Below, piece after piece: positions 19,495 to 27,582 of a stretch of DNA of 64,000 nt. A program made the position numbers and the translations under genes. The DNA is from Dielma fastidiosa (lineage in GTDB: Bacteria; Bacillota_I; Bacilli_A; Erysipelotrichales; Erysipelotrichaceae). The DNA is taken from positions 69,275 to 133,274 of the forward strand of contig NZ_HE578929.1 of NCBI RefSeq assembly GCF_000313565.1. Reading direction: 5' to 3'. Under the pieces are notes generated by a model. It was not told the DNA's origin and made no database searches. It was given only the letters and a program-made list of their open reading frames with translations. Positions within the stretch are counted from its first letter, which is position 1. Every line of letters begins with the position of its first letter.

Positions 19495-20295
19495 ATGAAA
19501 TTATTAGTACAAGGTGATGATTTTGGCTTTACGCGGGGTGTGACCTACGGCATTATTGATTCCATTGATCATGGCATCTTAAGAAATACAGGGCTGTTTG
19601 CTAATATGCCTTCGGCAGCATTAGCCGTCAGCTTTATGAAGGCGCGTCCCCATGTTTGTTTTGGCATCGATTTTAATATTGTGTCAGGTCCATGCTGCGC
19701 CGATCCGTTGCTGATTCCGCATTTAGTAGATCATGACGGTAATTTTATCAGAAGCAGTGTCCGCGTTAAAGATCCGCGTTATAAAAGTGAAGAAGGCCGC
19801 CGGGAAATGTTCCCCATTGAAGAATGCTATATTGAGATGAAAGCGCAGTATGAGCGTTTTATCGAAATGAGCGGTCAAAAACCGGGGTATCTTCATTCAC
19901 ATTCCATTGGACCGGAGCCCTATTTAGAAACCATTCAGCGTTTAGAGCAGGAGACGGGTATTTTCTATTCACGTACGATCAGAAAGCAAATGAATGTCGG
20001 CAGTATTCCTTATCAGCGCAGCAGTGATGGCGTACCTAAAAAGGAATTTGACGCGGGCGGTCAATTAGCGAAAGATAAAGTACAGAATGTGCTTGATCAC
20101 AGTGATCTGCTGCTTTCTTATGATATTGCTGCGATTGGCGGCCATCCGGGTTATGTTGATGCCGATTTGCTGAGTTTGACGACCTTATCTTTAGAACGTT
20201 TACGGGATGCTGAAATGTGTATGTCACCGATTATTAAGCAATGGATTGATGATCATAATATTGAATTGATAACGTATTATGATTTAAAAAAATAA
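19495..20295 (+). CDS. ChbG/YdjC-family deacetylase, operon copy 1
   Basis: A 266-residue family member with the metal Asp pair in VQGDDFGFTRG (residues 7-8), HSHSIGPEPY for the second metal motif and GGHPGYVDAD near the C-terminus. The position usually held by the first metal His (GxHxxL) is Asp here (CFGIDFNIVSG), a change shared with the next gene. It follows the PTS EIIA and would be expected to remove an acetyl group from an imported phosphorylated amino sugar; the product pathway is not in the window. Confidence 0.85.
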   Translation: MKLLVQGDDFGFTRGVTYGIIDSIDHGILRNTGLFANMPSAALAVSFMKARPHVCFGIDFNIVSGPCCADPLLIPHLVDHDGNFIRSSVRVKDPRYKSEEGRREMFPIEECYIEMKAQYERFIEMSGQKPGYLHSHSIGPEPYLETIQRLEQETGIFYSRTIRKQMNVGSIPYQRSSDGVPKKEFDAGGQLAKDKVQNVLDHSDLLLSYDIAAIGGHPGYVDADLLSLTTLSLERLRDAEMCMSPIIKQWIDDHNIELITYYDLKK

Positions 20296-20313
20296 CTATC
20301 TGGAGGTGAATGG

Positions 20314-21147
20314 ATGAAATTATTGGTACAGGGTGATGATTTTGGTTTTACGAGGGCTGTTACTTATGGAATTTTGGATGCGATTGAAAATGGTATCTTG
20401 AATTGTACCGGATTGTTTGTAAATATGCCAAGCAGTGCTTGGGCGGCAAAACAGATTGCTGCGCATCCGCAAACTTGTTTTGGTCTTGATTTTAATATCA
20501 CATCCGGAAAATGTGTTGCCAATCCCCAATTAATTCCGCATTTAGTTGATGCTGACGGTGAATTTATCCGTTCAACTGTGAAGTATGCCGATCCGCTCTT
20601 CATGGCTGATCAGGGCAGGGATGTTTTATGGCCTTATGATGAAGTGATGATTGAGCTGGAGGCCCAGTTTCAAAAATATGTTGAATTAGCGGGCAGTCAG
20701 CCTGAATATGTTCATACACACTCGATTGGCAGAACTGTGCCAAGCTATGCCAAAGCCGTATCAGATATTGGCAGAGTGCATGGTGTCTGTATGGCCAAAG
20801 AGATGCGGGAGCATTTTGGCTTTGCGGATCTGCATAAAACATGGACGCCGATGGGCAAGCGGCCTAAAAAAGTATTTGATATTGAAAAACAGCTGAATAA
20901 AGATACATTAGGGACAGTCATTGCTAATCGTGATGAGCTGCTTCAATATGAATATGCGGCCTTAGATGGTCATCCTGGTTATGTGGATGCAGAATTGATT
21001 GCTGATTCAACGGTTTCAATTGAACGGCTGCGGGATGTTGAGATGATGATGTCACCGGTGATGAAGGATTGGATCAAGGAACATCATGTTGAGATGGTTA
21101 CCTATCGTGATCTGAAAAAGCGGATGGCAATGAATCAAAGTGAATAA
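20314..21147 (+). CDS. ChbG/YdjC-family deacetylase, operon copy 2
   Basis: A 277-residue paralogue of the preceding gene, alike over its whole length (VQGDDFGFTRAVTYGI, CFGLDFNITSG, VHTHSIGRT, LDGHPGYVDAE). It keeps the same Asp-for-His replacement. The tandem pair probably arose by duplication and may have different sugar specificities. It is the last gene of the operon; a strong terminator follows 20 bp later, and a short in-frame-looking ORF across that terminator was rejected. Confidence 0.85.
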   Translation: MKLLVQGDDFGFTRAVTYGILDAIENGILNCTGLFVNMPSSAWAAKQIAAHPQTCFGLDFNITSGKCVANPQLIPHLVDADGEFIRSTVKYADPLFMADQGRDVLWPYDEVMIELEAQFQKYVELAGSQPEYVHTHSIGRTVPSYAKAVSDIGRVHGVCMAKEMREHFGFADLHKTWTPMGKRPKKVFDIEKQLNKDTLGTVIANRDELLQYEYAALDGHPGYVDAELIADSTVSIERLRDVEMMMSPVMKDWIKEHHVEMVTYRDLKKRMAMNQSE

Positions 21148-21167
21148 GCATTTGAATAGAGTATCAG

Positions 21168-21195
21168 CGCACTTTATCGAAAGTGCGTTTTTCTT
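21168..21195 (+). terminator. Terminator of the mannose-family PTS operon
   Basis: CGCACTTT pairs perfectly with AAAGTGCG around ATCG, followed by TTTTTCTT. Confidence 0.88.
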
Positions 21196-21329
21196 ATGGA
21201 AATATATGGGAATCTGTGAGTATCTATTTTTATCAGGCAGGGCTTTAGAAAGCTTGAAATTTGGATGCAGCAGATATGAAGCGAACGTTTTTCAGATTGC
21301 TTCATGGCTAAATCTTTTGGTTGTGCTTG

Positions 21330-21358
21330 TTGAATGCAAACGCTTTCAATGCTATAAT
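21330..21358 (+). promoter_or_regulatory. Promoter with embedded cre site for the GlpA-like operon
   Basis: TTGAAT at 21330-21335, a 17-bp spacer and TATAAT at 21353-21358. TGCAAACGCTTTCA (21335-21348) fits the cre consensus at 13 of 14 positions and lies inside the promoter, predicting CcpA repression. Confidence 0.72.
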
Positions 21359-21430
21359 TATATATAGAAAAAACGAGCAGCTTGTTTGCATAAAAGCACT
21401 TATCGGTGCTTTTTCGGTTATGGAGGACTT

Positions 21431-22861
21431 ATGGAAGATATTGTCATTATTGGCGGCGGCGTTATCGGAACCCTGATTGCTTATGCCTGTTCGAGATATA
21501 ATTGTAATGTAACCTTGATTGAGAAGGAAAATGATGTGGCTAACAGTACGAGTATGGCTAACAGCGCCATCATTCATGCCGGCTATGATCCGCGTGATAA
21601 TACATTAAAAGCGGCGATGAATTTACGGGGCGCGCAGCTTTATCCAACTTTATGCAGGGAATTAAAGGTTGACTATAAACAGGTCGGCAGTTTAGTTGTG
21701 GCAATGAATGATGAACAATGCGCCGCATTGGCTGAATTAAAGGCGCGTGCGGATCAAAGGGGCATCGTTGTTTCATTGATTGATGGGGATGAAGCAAGAG
21801 CGTTGGAGAGTCATTTGTCAAAGCGGGTCGTTCAGGCCTTATTTTGTGAATCAACAGCGATTGTCACACCTTGGAAGATTGCTATTGCGGCGATGGAAAC
21901 AGCGATGGGCAATGGAACGCGGTTATTGCTGAATGAAGAGGTTAAAGCTATCACCAAGCTTGCTGATGGCTATGAGGTAGAGTCAGCAACACAAAAAATT
22001 AAAACACGGATGGTAATCAACTGCGCCGGCTTGTATGCAGATCGTATCAGTGCGATGGTGAATGGGCAGGCACACTTTAAAATCAATCCTAAAAAGGGTG
22101 AATATTTTGTCTTAAGCAAACGCTGTCATGAGCTGATAAAGCATGTGCTTTATCCGGTGCCGACGGCCAAAGGCAAGGGGGTGCTGGCGGTGCCGACGGT
22201 TCACGGCAATGTCCTGTTAGGTCCTAACGCAGCGGTACATGATGATTGTGATGATGTTGCCACTACCTCGATGGGCTTGGCTGAGGTGCTGGAAAAAATA
22301 AGTGAGATGCTGGATGAGGTGCCGGCCTCTGAAATCATTCACAGTTTCAGCGGCAATCGGCCGACAACGGCAGAGGATGATTTTATTATTGAAGAAAGCT
22401 GTCCGCATTTTATTGATGTGGCGGGTATTGATTCACCAGGCTTAGCGAGTGCGCCGGCGATCGCAGAAAAGGTGATGAAGGAGTTTGTGCTGCCGGCATT
22501 TGATTTACAGCCGCGTTCAATATTGAAGCATCGTCAGAAAAATGTCGTGCTGTCAGAATGCAGTGAAGAAGAGAAGAAGCAGTACATTGCTCATAATCCG
22601 CGTTATGGTGAAATCATATGCCGCTGTGAACAAGTATCAGCTCAGGAAATTATTGATTGTATTAAACGCAGCTGCGGTGCCCGCAGTGTGGTTGGTGTTA
22701 AGAAACGGGTTCGTCCGGGCATGGGGGATTGTCAGGGCGGCTTTTGTGAACCATTGGTTGTAAGACTGCTGTCGGAAACATTAAAGATACCGATGGAGGA
22801 GGTTGACTATAATCAAAAGGGTTCACATATCTTATATAAAATGACAAAGGGGGAACGCTGA
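21431..22861 (+). CDS. FAD-dependent glycerol-3-phosphate dehydrogenase-like protein with BFD-type [2Fe-2S] domain
   Basis: A 476-residue flavoprotein. Residues 3-30 are a dinucleotide-binding fold (IVIIGGGVIGTLIAYAC); the middle resembles GlpA/LhgO oxidoreductases (MANSAIIHAGYDPRDNTLKA). The C-terminal 100 residues hold a BFD-like cluster domain with CRCEQVS and GMGDCQGGFC. ATG at 21431 follows TGGAGGA; the frame extends 45 bp upstream without a better site. The start of the next gene overlaps the stop. This gene, the next and the DUF1667 gene form a trio known in clostridia and spirochaetes, thought to oxidise glycerol-3-phosphate. Confidence 0.85.
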   Translation: MEDIVIIGGGVIGTLIAYACSRYNCNVTLIEKENDVANSTSMANSAIIHAGYDPRDNTLKAAMNLRGAQLYPTLCRELKVDYKQVGSLVVAMNDEQCAALAELKARADQRGIVVSLIDGDEARALESHLSKRVVQALFCESTAIVTPWKIAIAAMETAMGNGTRLLLNEEVKAITKLADGYEVESATQKIKTRMVINCAGLYADRISAMVNGQAHFKINPKKGEYFVLSKRCHELIKHVLYPVPTAKGKGVLAVPTVHGNVLLGPNAAVHDDCDDVATTSMGLAEVLEKISEMLDEVPASEIIHSFSGNRPTTAEDDFIIEESCPHFIDVAGIDSPGLASAPAIAEKVMKEFVLPAFDLQPRSILKHRQKNVVLSECSEEEKKQYIAHNPRYGEIICRCEQVSAQEIIDCIKRSCGARSVVGVKKRVRPGMGDCQGGFCEPLVVRLLSETLKIPMEEVDYNQKGSHILYKMTKGER

Positions 22862-24114
22862 TGAAAACTTGTGATTGTCTGATTGTCGGCGGCGGCTCAG
22901 CGGCGCTGGCGTGTGCGTTATCGCTTTATCAGCAGGGGATTCATGATGTTGTAATTGTCGAGCGTGACAATACGCTTGGCGGTGTATTGAATCAGTGCAT
23001 TCATAACGGTTTTGGACTTCAGGTTTTTAAAGCTGAACTGACCGGGCCGCAGTATGCCCAGCGATACATTGATCTTTTAAAGCGAATCAGTATTACTGTT
23101 TATTCTCAGGCGACGGTTTTATCCTTGGATGAAACAAAAACCGCCATGATTTTAAGTAAAAAAGAAGGGTATATAAAGCTTCAGGCAAAAGCGGTCGTCA
23201 TGGCTTCGGGCTGCCGAGAACGCTCACGCGGTTCAATCTCTATTCCAGGTGATCGCTGCTGCGGCATCATGAGTGCCGGCACTGCCCAGCATTATTTGAA
23301 TCTTGACGGCTACCTGCCTGGTAAAGATGTATTTATTTTAGGCAGCGGCGATATTGGCCTGATCATGGCGCGGCGTATGACCTTAGAAGGGGCGGCTGTC
23401 CATGGCGTGGCGGAAATAATGCCTTATTCCAATGGCTTAAAAAGAAATATTGTCCAATGTCTAGAGGACTTTAATATTCCATTGTATCTGAGTACGACAG
23501 TCATTAAAACGATTGGGCGGAACCGGCTTGAAAAGATTGTGCTGGCAAAGGTAGATGAAAATCTGAAACCGATTGCCGGCAGTGAGTGGGAAGTTGAATG
23601 TGACTGTCTGCTGCTGTCAGTCGGGCTTATTCCCGAACTGCGTTTATTCGACGATTTGCCGATCATTCAAGATCCGGCTACAAAGAGCGCACGTGTTAAT
23701 GAGAGCTATGAAACAAATCTGCCCGGCTTCTTTGTCTGCGGCAACGCTTTGCATGTGCATGATCTGGTAGATTTTGTCAGCCGTGAAGCGGAACAGTGCG
23801 GACGTTTTGTGGCTCGTTATCTGAAAAATCAGCTGCATGAGGGCGCGGCGGTGGATTGCATCGCTTTAAATAATATCACTGCGTTAGTTCCGCAATGTCT
23901 GCGTGTGGAAAATATTAATCAGGAAGTTGAATTTACTTTCCGGGTACGGCGGCCGATGAAAAATTGTGAATTAGTTATTGTTAAGAATGGCGAGGAATTA
24001 CGGCGAATCCGCAAGCGAATCGTGCTGCCGGCGGAAATGGAAACCGTCAGACTCAGTGCTAAGGAGCTGAAAGGATTAACCAGTCTGAGCTTTGAAATGA
24101 GGGAATGCGAATGA
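22861..24114 (+). CDS. FAD/NAD-dependent pyridine nucleotide-disulfide-type oxidoreductase
   Basis: A 417-residue flavoprotein. The FAD-binding motif CLIVGGGSAALACAL is at the N-terminus, a second dinucleotide motif (FILGSGDIGLIMARRM) is near residues 157-172, and the end of the FAD fold appears as NLPGFFVCGNAL near 285. It shares one base with the upstream dehydrogenase (TGATG) and overlaps the DUF1667 gene by 4 bp. In this gene order it is expected to pass electrons between NAD(P)H and the GlpA-like partner. Confidence 0.85.
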   Translation: MKTCDCLIVGGGSAALACALSLYQQGIHDVVIVERDNTLGGVLNQCIHNGFGLQVFKAELTGPQYAQRYIDLLKRISITVYSQATVLSLDETKTAMILSKKEGYIKLQAKAVVMASGCRERSRGSISIPGDRCCGIMSAGTAQHYLNLDGYLPGKDVFILGSGDIGLIMARRMTLEGAAVHGVAEIMPYSNGLKRNIVQCLEDFNIPLYLSTTVIKTIGRNRLEKIVLAKVDENLKPIAGSEWEVECDCLLLSVGLIPELRLFDDLPIIQDPATKSARVNESYETNLPGFFVCGNALHVHDLVDFVSREAEQCGRFVARYLKNQLHEGAAVDCIALNNITALVPQCLRVENINQEVEFTFRVRRPMKNCELVIVKNGEELRRIRKRIVLPAEMETVRLSAKELKGLTSLSFEMRECE

Positions 24115-24485
24115 AAAAAGAAATGACTTGTATCGTATGTCCGATGGGCTGTCAGCTGCAGCTGGATATTGATGATGCGACATTAAAATTAAGCGTCAGC
24201 GGCAATAATTGCCCGCGGGGTATTAAATACGCGCATGAGGAGCTGACAAATCCTAAGCGGACACTGACAACAACAGTGCTGCTTGAAAGGGCTGAACTGA
24301 CAAGGCTGCCGGTAGTTACGGATGGCCCGATTCCTAAAGGCAAGCTAATGGAAGCGATGCAGGTGCTGAACCGCCTGCGGGTGAAGGCGCCGGTTCATGT
24401 CAATGACATCCTTGTGAAAAATATCTGTCAAAGCGGTGTCAATGTGATTGCCTCGCGTACCGTCACCCGTATCAGTAATAAATAA
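24111..24485 (+). CDS. DUF1667 cysteine-rich protein
   Basis: A 124-residue protein with an N-terminal CIVCPMGCQL cluster and a further Cys in NNCPRGIKYA, consistent with an iron-sulfur or metal site. This is the DUF1667 pattern that travels with the two flavoproteins upstream. A frame start exists at 24105, but ATG 24111 overlaps the upstream stop (ATGA) behind GAGGGA and is preferred. The function is unknown; an electron-transfer subunit of the trio is the natural guess. Confidence 0.8.
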   Translation: MKKEMTCIVCPMGCQLQLDIDDATLKLSVSGNNCPRGIKYAHEELTNPKRTLTTTVLLERAELTRLPVVTDGPIPKGKLMEAMQVLNRLRVKAPVHVNDILVKNICQSGVNVIASRTVTRISNK

Positions 24486-24490
24486 ACACG

Positions 24491-24518
24491 AAGCAGCAAT
24501 CCATGCTGCTTTAGCTTT
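24491..24518 (+). terminator. Hairpin after the DUF1667 gene
   Basis: AAGCAGCA pairs with TGCTGCTT around ATCCA, followed by the short T-rich TAGCTTT. It overlaps the start of the next promoter. Confidence 0.6.
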
Positions 24519-24550
24519 ACACAAAAGTGTATTAAGGGTATAATACACTT
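24516..24550 (+). promoter_or_regulatory. Promoter with a perfect 10-bp inverted-repeat operator
   Basis: TTTACA at 24516-24521, a 17-bp spacer and TATAAT at 24539-24544. AAGTGTATTA (24525-24534) and TAATACACTT (24541-24550) are exact inverted repeats with a 6-bp centre, covering the spacer and -10. GTGTA...TACAC dyads are the expected type for YtrA-subfamily GntR regulators, so autorepression by the next gene is likely. Confidence 0.75.
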
Positions 24551-24565
24551 AGAGGAGATGATCGC

Positions 24566-24940
24566 TTGAATCCATTCATTGATATCCGATTGAACCATGA
24601 TCTGCCGGTTTATCAGCAGCTCTGTCTGCATATAAAACGCAAGATACTTAGGGGGGAATGCACGAATTATCAAGAACTGCCCAGCCGCCGTGAAGTAGCT
24701 GCCCAGCTTTCAATTAACCCCAATACTGTTCAGAAAGCATATCGGATAATGGAAGAGGAGGGCTATCTGAAAACAATTGCCAATGTGAAGAGCGTAATCA
24801 TCGTTAATGACGCACTGATTGAAAAAATCCGCCGTGAGTTGGTGGATCAGATGCTTCATGATTTTGTGATTCAATGTCTTGAGACAGGTATTGATCGGGA
24901 AACCCTGATTGCTATGCTGAATGAGCATTGGCACTCATAA
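24566..24940 (+). CDS. GntR-family regulator, YtrA subfamily
   Basis: A 124-residue repressor with an N-terminal winged HTH (LPVYQQLCLHIKRKILRGEC, then LPSRREVAAQLSINPNTVQK) and only a short helical C-terminal tail, the YtrA form. Start is TTG at 24566, 7 bp after AGGAGATG. It heads a four-gene operon with an ABC permease, an anchored extracytoplasmic protein and an ATPase. In this subfamily the operon often responds to cell-wall antibiotics. Confidence 0.9.
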   Translation: MNPFIDIRLNHDLPVYQQLCLHIKRKILRGECTNYQELPSRREVAAQLSINPNTVQKAYRIMEEEGYLKTIANVKSVIIVNDALIEKIRRELVDQMLHDFVIQCLETGIDRETLIAMLNEHWHS

Positions 24941-24964
24941 TTCTTTGATGAGAGGGGGTATAAA

Positions 24965-25669
24965 ATGAAAAATTTTATAAAAACATGGGCTTATCGTTTT
25001 GATGCGACACTGGGGCCATGTCTGATTGTTTATGCTGTAATGGCACTTATTAACGCACAATGCATTTTTCAGACAAAATCCAATGAGTTTACCGGTATGG
25101 GCGCTTGGTTTACAGCTAAGCATTTAGATTTTGTTTTTCTGGGCGCTTTTATCGCGATTATTCTGATTCATGTAATGTATCTGCAGCGCTATTATTTATA
25201 TCGACCCTTGCAGCGGCGTTTAATGATTCTGCCGCAGTCAAGAGCCGCACTCTATTTTTCCGAACTATTTACAATATTCTTTACTTTTTTAGCGCTTGCG
25301 GTTATTCAGGGAGCTTTCTGGCTGATTGCACTGAAGCATTTCTATGACGCACAAGCCATGAATTTAATGCTTGCGAGTGTTTATGAATCAGCTTTAATGC
25401 AGATGCTGTTTGCCAATGGCTTTACAACCTTCTTTGTTTATCTGAGCTTTTTAGAGCTTGCCGGTTTTATTCTGTTAATCCTGTGCGGGGACGGCCGATC
25501 ATTTTCACTGCTGCCGCGCTTAGCTATCGTCTTAATCATTGCTACGGGTTTTATCTATTTAAACTTTATTGATGAGAAGTTTTATATTTTTGTACCGAAT
25601 CTGGCATTAGCGACCGTTATGCTTCGTTCCTCCTATGATTTATATATGCATAATAAGGCGGGTGTCTGA
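24965..25669 (+). CDS. ABC transporter permease-like membrane protein
   Basis: A 234-residue integral membrane protein with about six hydrophobic helices, for example LIVYAVMALINAQCIF, FVFLGAFIAIILIHVMYL, LFTIFFTFLALAVIQGAFWL and a last helix LAIVLIIATGFIYLNF. It resembles the ABC-2-like permeases of YtrA-type operons rather than importer permeases. A strong AGAGGGGG site precedes ATG. It would pair with the ATPase at 26836. Confidence 0.75.
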   Translation: MKNFIKTWAYRFDATLGPCLIVYAVMALINAQCIFQTKSNEFTGMGAWFTAKHLDFVFLGAFIAIILIHVMYLQRYYLYRPLQRRLMILPQSRAALYFSELFTIFFTFLALAVIQGAFWLIALKHFYDAQAMNLMLASVYESALMQMLFANGFTTFFVYLSFLELAGFILLILCGDGRSFSLLPRLAIVLIIATGFIYLNFIDEKFYIFVPNLALATVMLRSSYDLYMHNKAGV

Positions 25670-25670
25670 T

Positions 25671-26831
25671 ATGAAAAAACTTAAACTATGCCTCTTTGTT
25701 CTGATTGTTGTCAGCGGCTTGTTTTATTTTCTGAACTTGTATTCAGTAAATCCACAGACTGATTTAATTCTGAAAGATGTGCTGCCAAATGATGCAATCC
25801 GCAGCCAGCTGAATTTCAGTTTTACACAGGAGTTTGCCAATTTAGAAAGCACTGCCTGGCAGGTGACGGCGGGTGAACTCAAAATCAGCAAGCCGATGAA
25901 TCAACAAGAAGCATTCTATAAACAAAATCCTTTTTACCCTTATTCCAACATCGTGCATCCTTATTCAATCAGCGGTTTTGAAGATTTCACAACCAGCAAA
26001 GTTCTGAGTGTGAATTTTAAAATCAGGCTGGATGAAGCGGCGGCCAATACACAGCGGATCTATGCTTATCCCAAAATCATAAAGGGTCAGCTTTTTAAGG
26101 AGATCGCGATTGATCTGACAGTACCGATTCCTGAAAAGCAATTTGTTTGTATTGCGGATATTAAAGCGGGACAAGCAATCCCTGAAACATTTGAAGATTG
26201 CAGTGTCAGTCCTGAATTTGCCGGTGTCATAAACACTTTGCAGGATGATATCAGCATCATTCATGCCACGATCAATCAAACCCGTTACTGGAGCTTATCA
26301 AATACAAAGGGAATGACTGGTGAAAATCATCTCTATCAATCACCGGTTGGCCGTTTTGATCAGCCGACGATTCTTGCCTCCTGGGATAATCGCGAGAAGC
26401 AAGTGCTTAGTTTAGTAACAACTCCTGATCGAATCTTGCTGATTTGTGAAGATCGTATAGATGAATATGATGTGCAGGGTACTTTAATCAATAGCTATGC
26501 TTATCAGGCGCTGACGGATACAGTTGTCACACAATGGACGGAAAACCAGCTTTTGTTGAGTTATTATAATCAGTTTGATGAATTGCAGACTGTTCAATCC
26601 TTTGATCTGCCAACTCAGACCTTGTATACCTATGAACTTGGCGCTTATGCAAAGGAAAACTGGAATAATTTTTTTGCTTATAAAAATGGCTGTGTTTATC
26701 TGTTAAGGAATAATCAGGATTCAATTCAAATTGAAGTGTATGATGGTTATGAAAAGATTTATGAAGGTGTGATTGAAGGCCAGACCTTTAATAATAAAGG
26801 TATGACTTTTGCGCATTGTGAATGGAGGTGA
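25671..26831 (+). CDS. Membrane-anchored extracytoplasmic protein of the GntR/ABC operon
   Basis: A 386-residue protein with one N-terminal membrane helix (LCLFVLIVVSGLFYFLNL, residues 5-22) and a large outer domain. Its C-terminal half has short repeating beta-strand blocks (DRILLICEDRIDEYD, GCVYLLRNNQDSIQIEVYDG) suggestive of a beta-propeller. I found no known catalytic motif. The frame opens at 25635, but ATG at 25671 follows directly after the upstream stop and begins a proper signal anchor. It is placed between permease and ATPase, so it is probably a sensor or an extracellular subunit of the transporter. Confidence 0.7.
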   Translation: MKKLKLCLFVLIVVSGLFYFLNLYSVNPQTDLILKDVLPNDAIRSQLNFSFTQEFANLESTAWQVTAGELKISKPMNQQEAFYKQNPFYPYSNIVHPYSISGFEDFTTSKVLSVNFKIRLDEAAANTQRIYAYPKIIKGQLFKEIAIDLTVPIPEKQFVCIADIKAGQAIPETFEDCSVSPEFAGVINTLQDDISIIHATINQTRYWSLSNTKGMTGENHLYQSPVGRFDQPTILASWDNREKQVLSLVTTPDRILLICEDRIDEYDVQGTLINSYAYQALTDTVVTQWTENQLLLSYYNQFDELQTVQSFDLPTQTLYTYELGAYAKENWNNFFAYKNGCVYLLRNNQDSIQIEVYDGYEKIYEGVIEGQTFNNKGMTFAHCEWR

Positions 26832-26835
26832 CGGT

Positions 26836-27528
26836 ATGCTGAAATTAAATGAATTGAAGGTGAAACGGCGCTCGGCAGTGCTTTTATCCTGTGATCAAAT
26901 CACCATGAAAGCCGGGGAAATCGTCGGTATCCTTGGCTTAAACGGTGCCGGAAAAACGACGTTGATTAAAGCGATTCTGAATCTGATTCAGCATGAAGGC
27001 TCGGCGGATCTAGATGAATGGGAAGTTGCTAAGCATTATGAAAAGGTAGCCTATATCAGTGAGGAATATTCCTTTATCCCTTATTTTACACCGTATCAAT
27101 ATGGCTGCTATCTGCTTGATTATTACCCGTGTTTTGATTTTGACACTTATCAGCAGCGGTGCAGCTTATTTGATCTTGAAATGGATAAGAAAATTGAACG
27201 CATGAGCCGCGGTCAGCAGCTGAAGGTTGAAATAGCCGCCGGTCTTTCTCAGCGGGCACAGCTGATCATAATGGATGAACCTTTTACGAATCTTGATGTA
27301 GTATCTAAGGGAATTGCCGTTCAAATGTTAATTAACAGCTTAGAGGGAAATGAGATTGTTTTGGTTGCAACTCATGATCTGGATGAAATTGAAAATGTAT
27401 TGGATCGCTGTTTGATTTTAGATAAGGGTGTCATTAAAGATGATTTCTACGTGGAGGAACTGCATGCCAAGGGTGCGTCATTAAGAGATTATTTCTATGA
27501 TTTTACGAAGCAAAAATCAAATCTATGA
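26836..27528 (+). CDS. ABC transporter ATP-binding protein
   Basis: A 230-residue ATPase. Walker A is GLNGAGKTTL (about residues 35-44), the signature motif is SRGQQLKVEIAAGL, Walker B is LIIMDEPFTNLD and the switch His is in VLVATHDLDEI. ATG at 26836 follows GGAGGTG; the open frame reaches 26809, overlapping the upstream gene. With the permease at 24965 it forms the exporter-like unit controlled by the YtrA-type repressor. Confidence 0.92.
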   Translation: MLKLNELKVKRRSAVLLSCDQITMKAGEIVGILGLNGAGKTTLIKAILNLIQHEGSADLDEWEVAKHYEKVAYISEEYSFIPYFTPYQYGCYLLDYYPCFDFDTYQQRCSLFDLEMDKKIERMSRGQQLKVEIAAGLSQRAQLIIMDEPFTNLDVVSKGIAVQMLINSLEGNEIVLVATHDLDEIENVLDRCLILDKGVIKDDFYVEELHAKGASLRDYFYDFTKQKSNL

Positions 27529-27582
27529 ATCAAGGGTGTTTCTATGATACAATAATTAAATGAATTAAGGAGAAGTGAAATT

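Noticed and set aside
21140-21367. 75-codon ORF after the last ChbG-like gene
   Set aside because: It overlaps the ChbG-like stop, runs straight through a perfect terminator and into the next promoter, and has no ribosome-binding site or protein-like composition.
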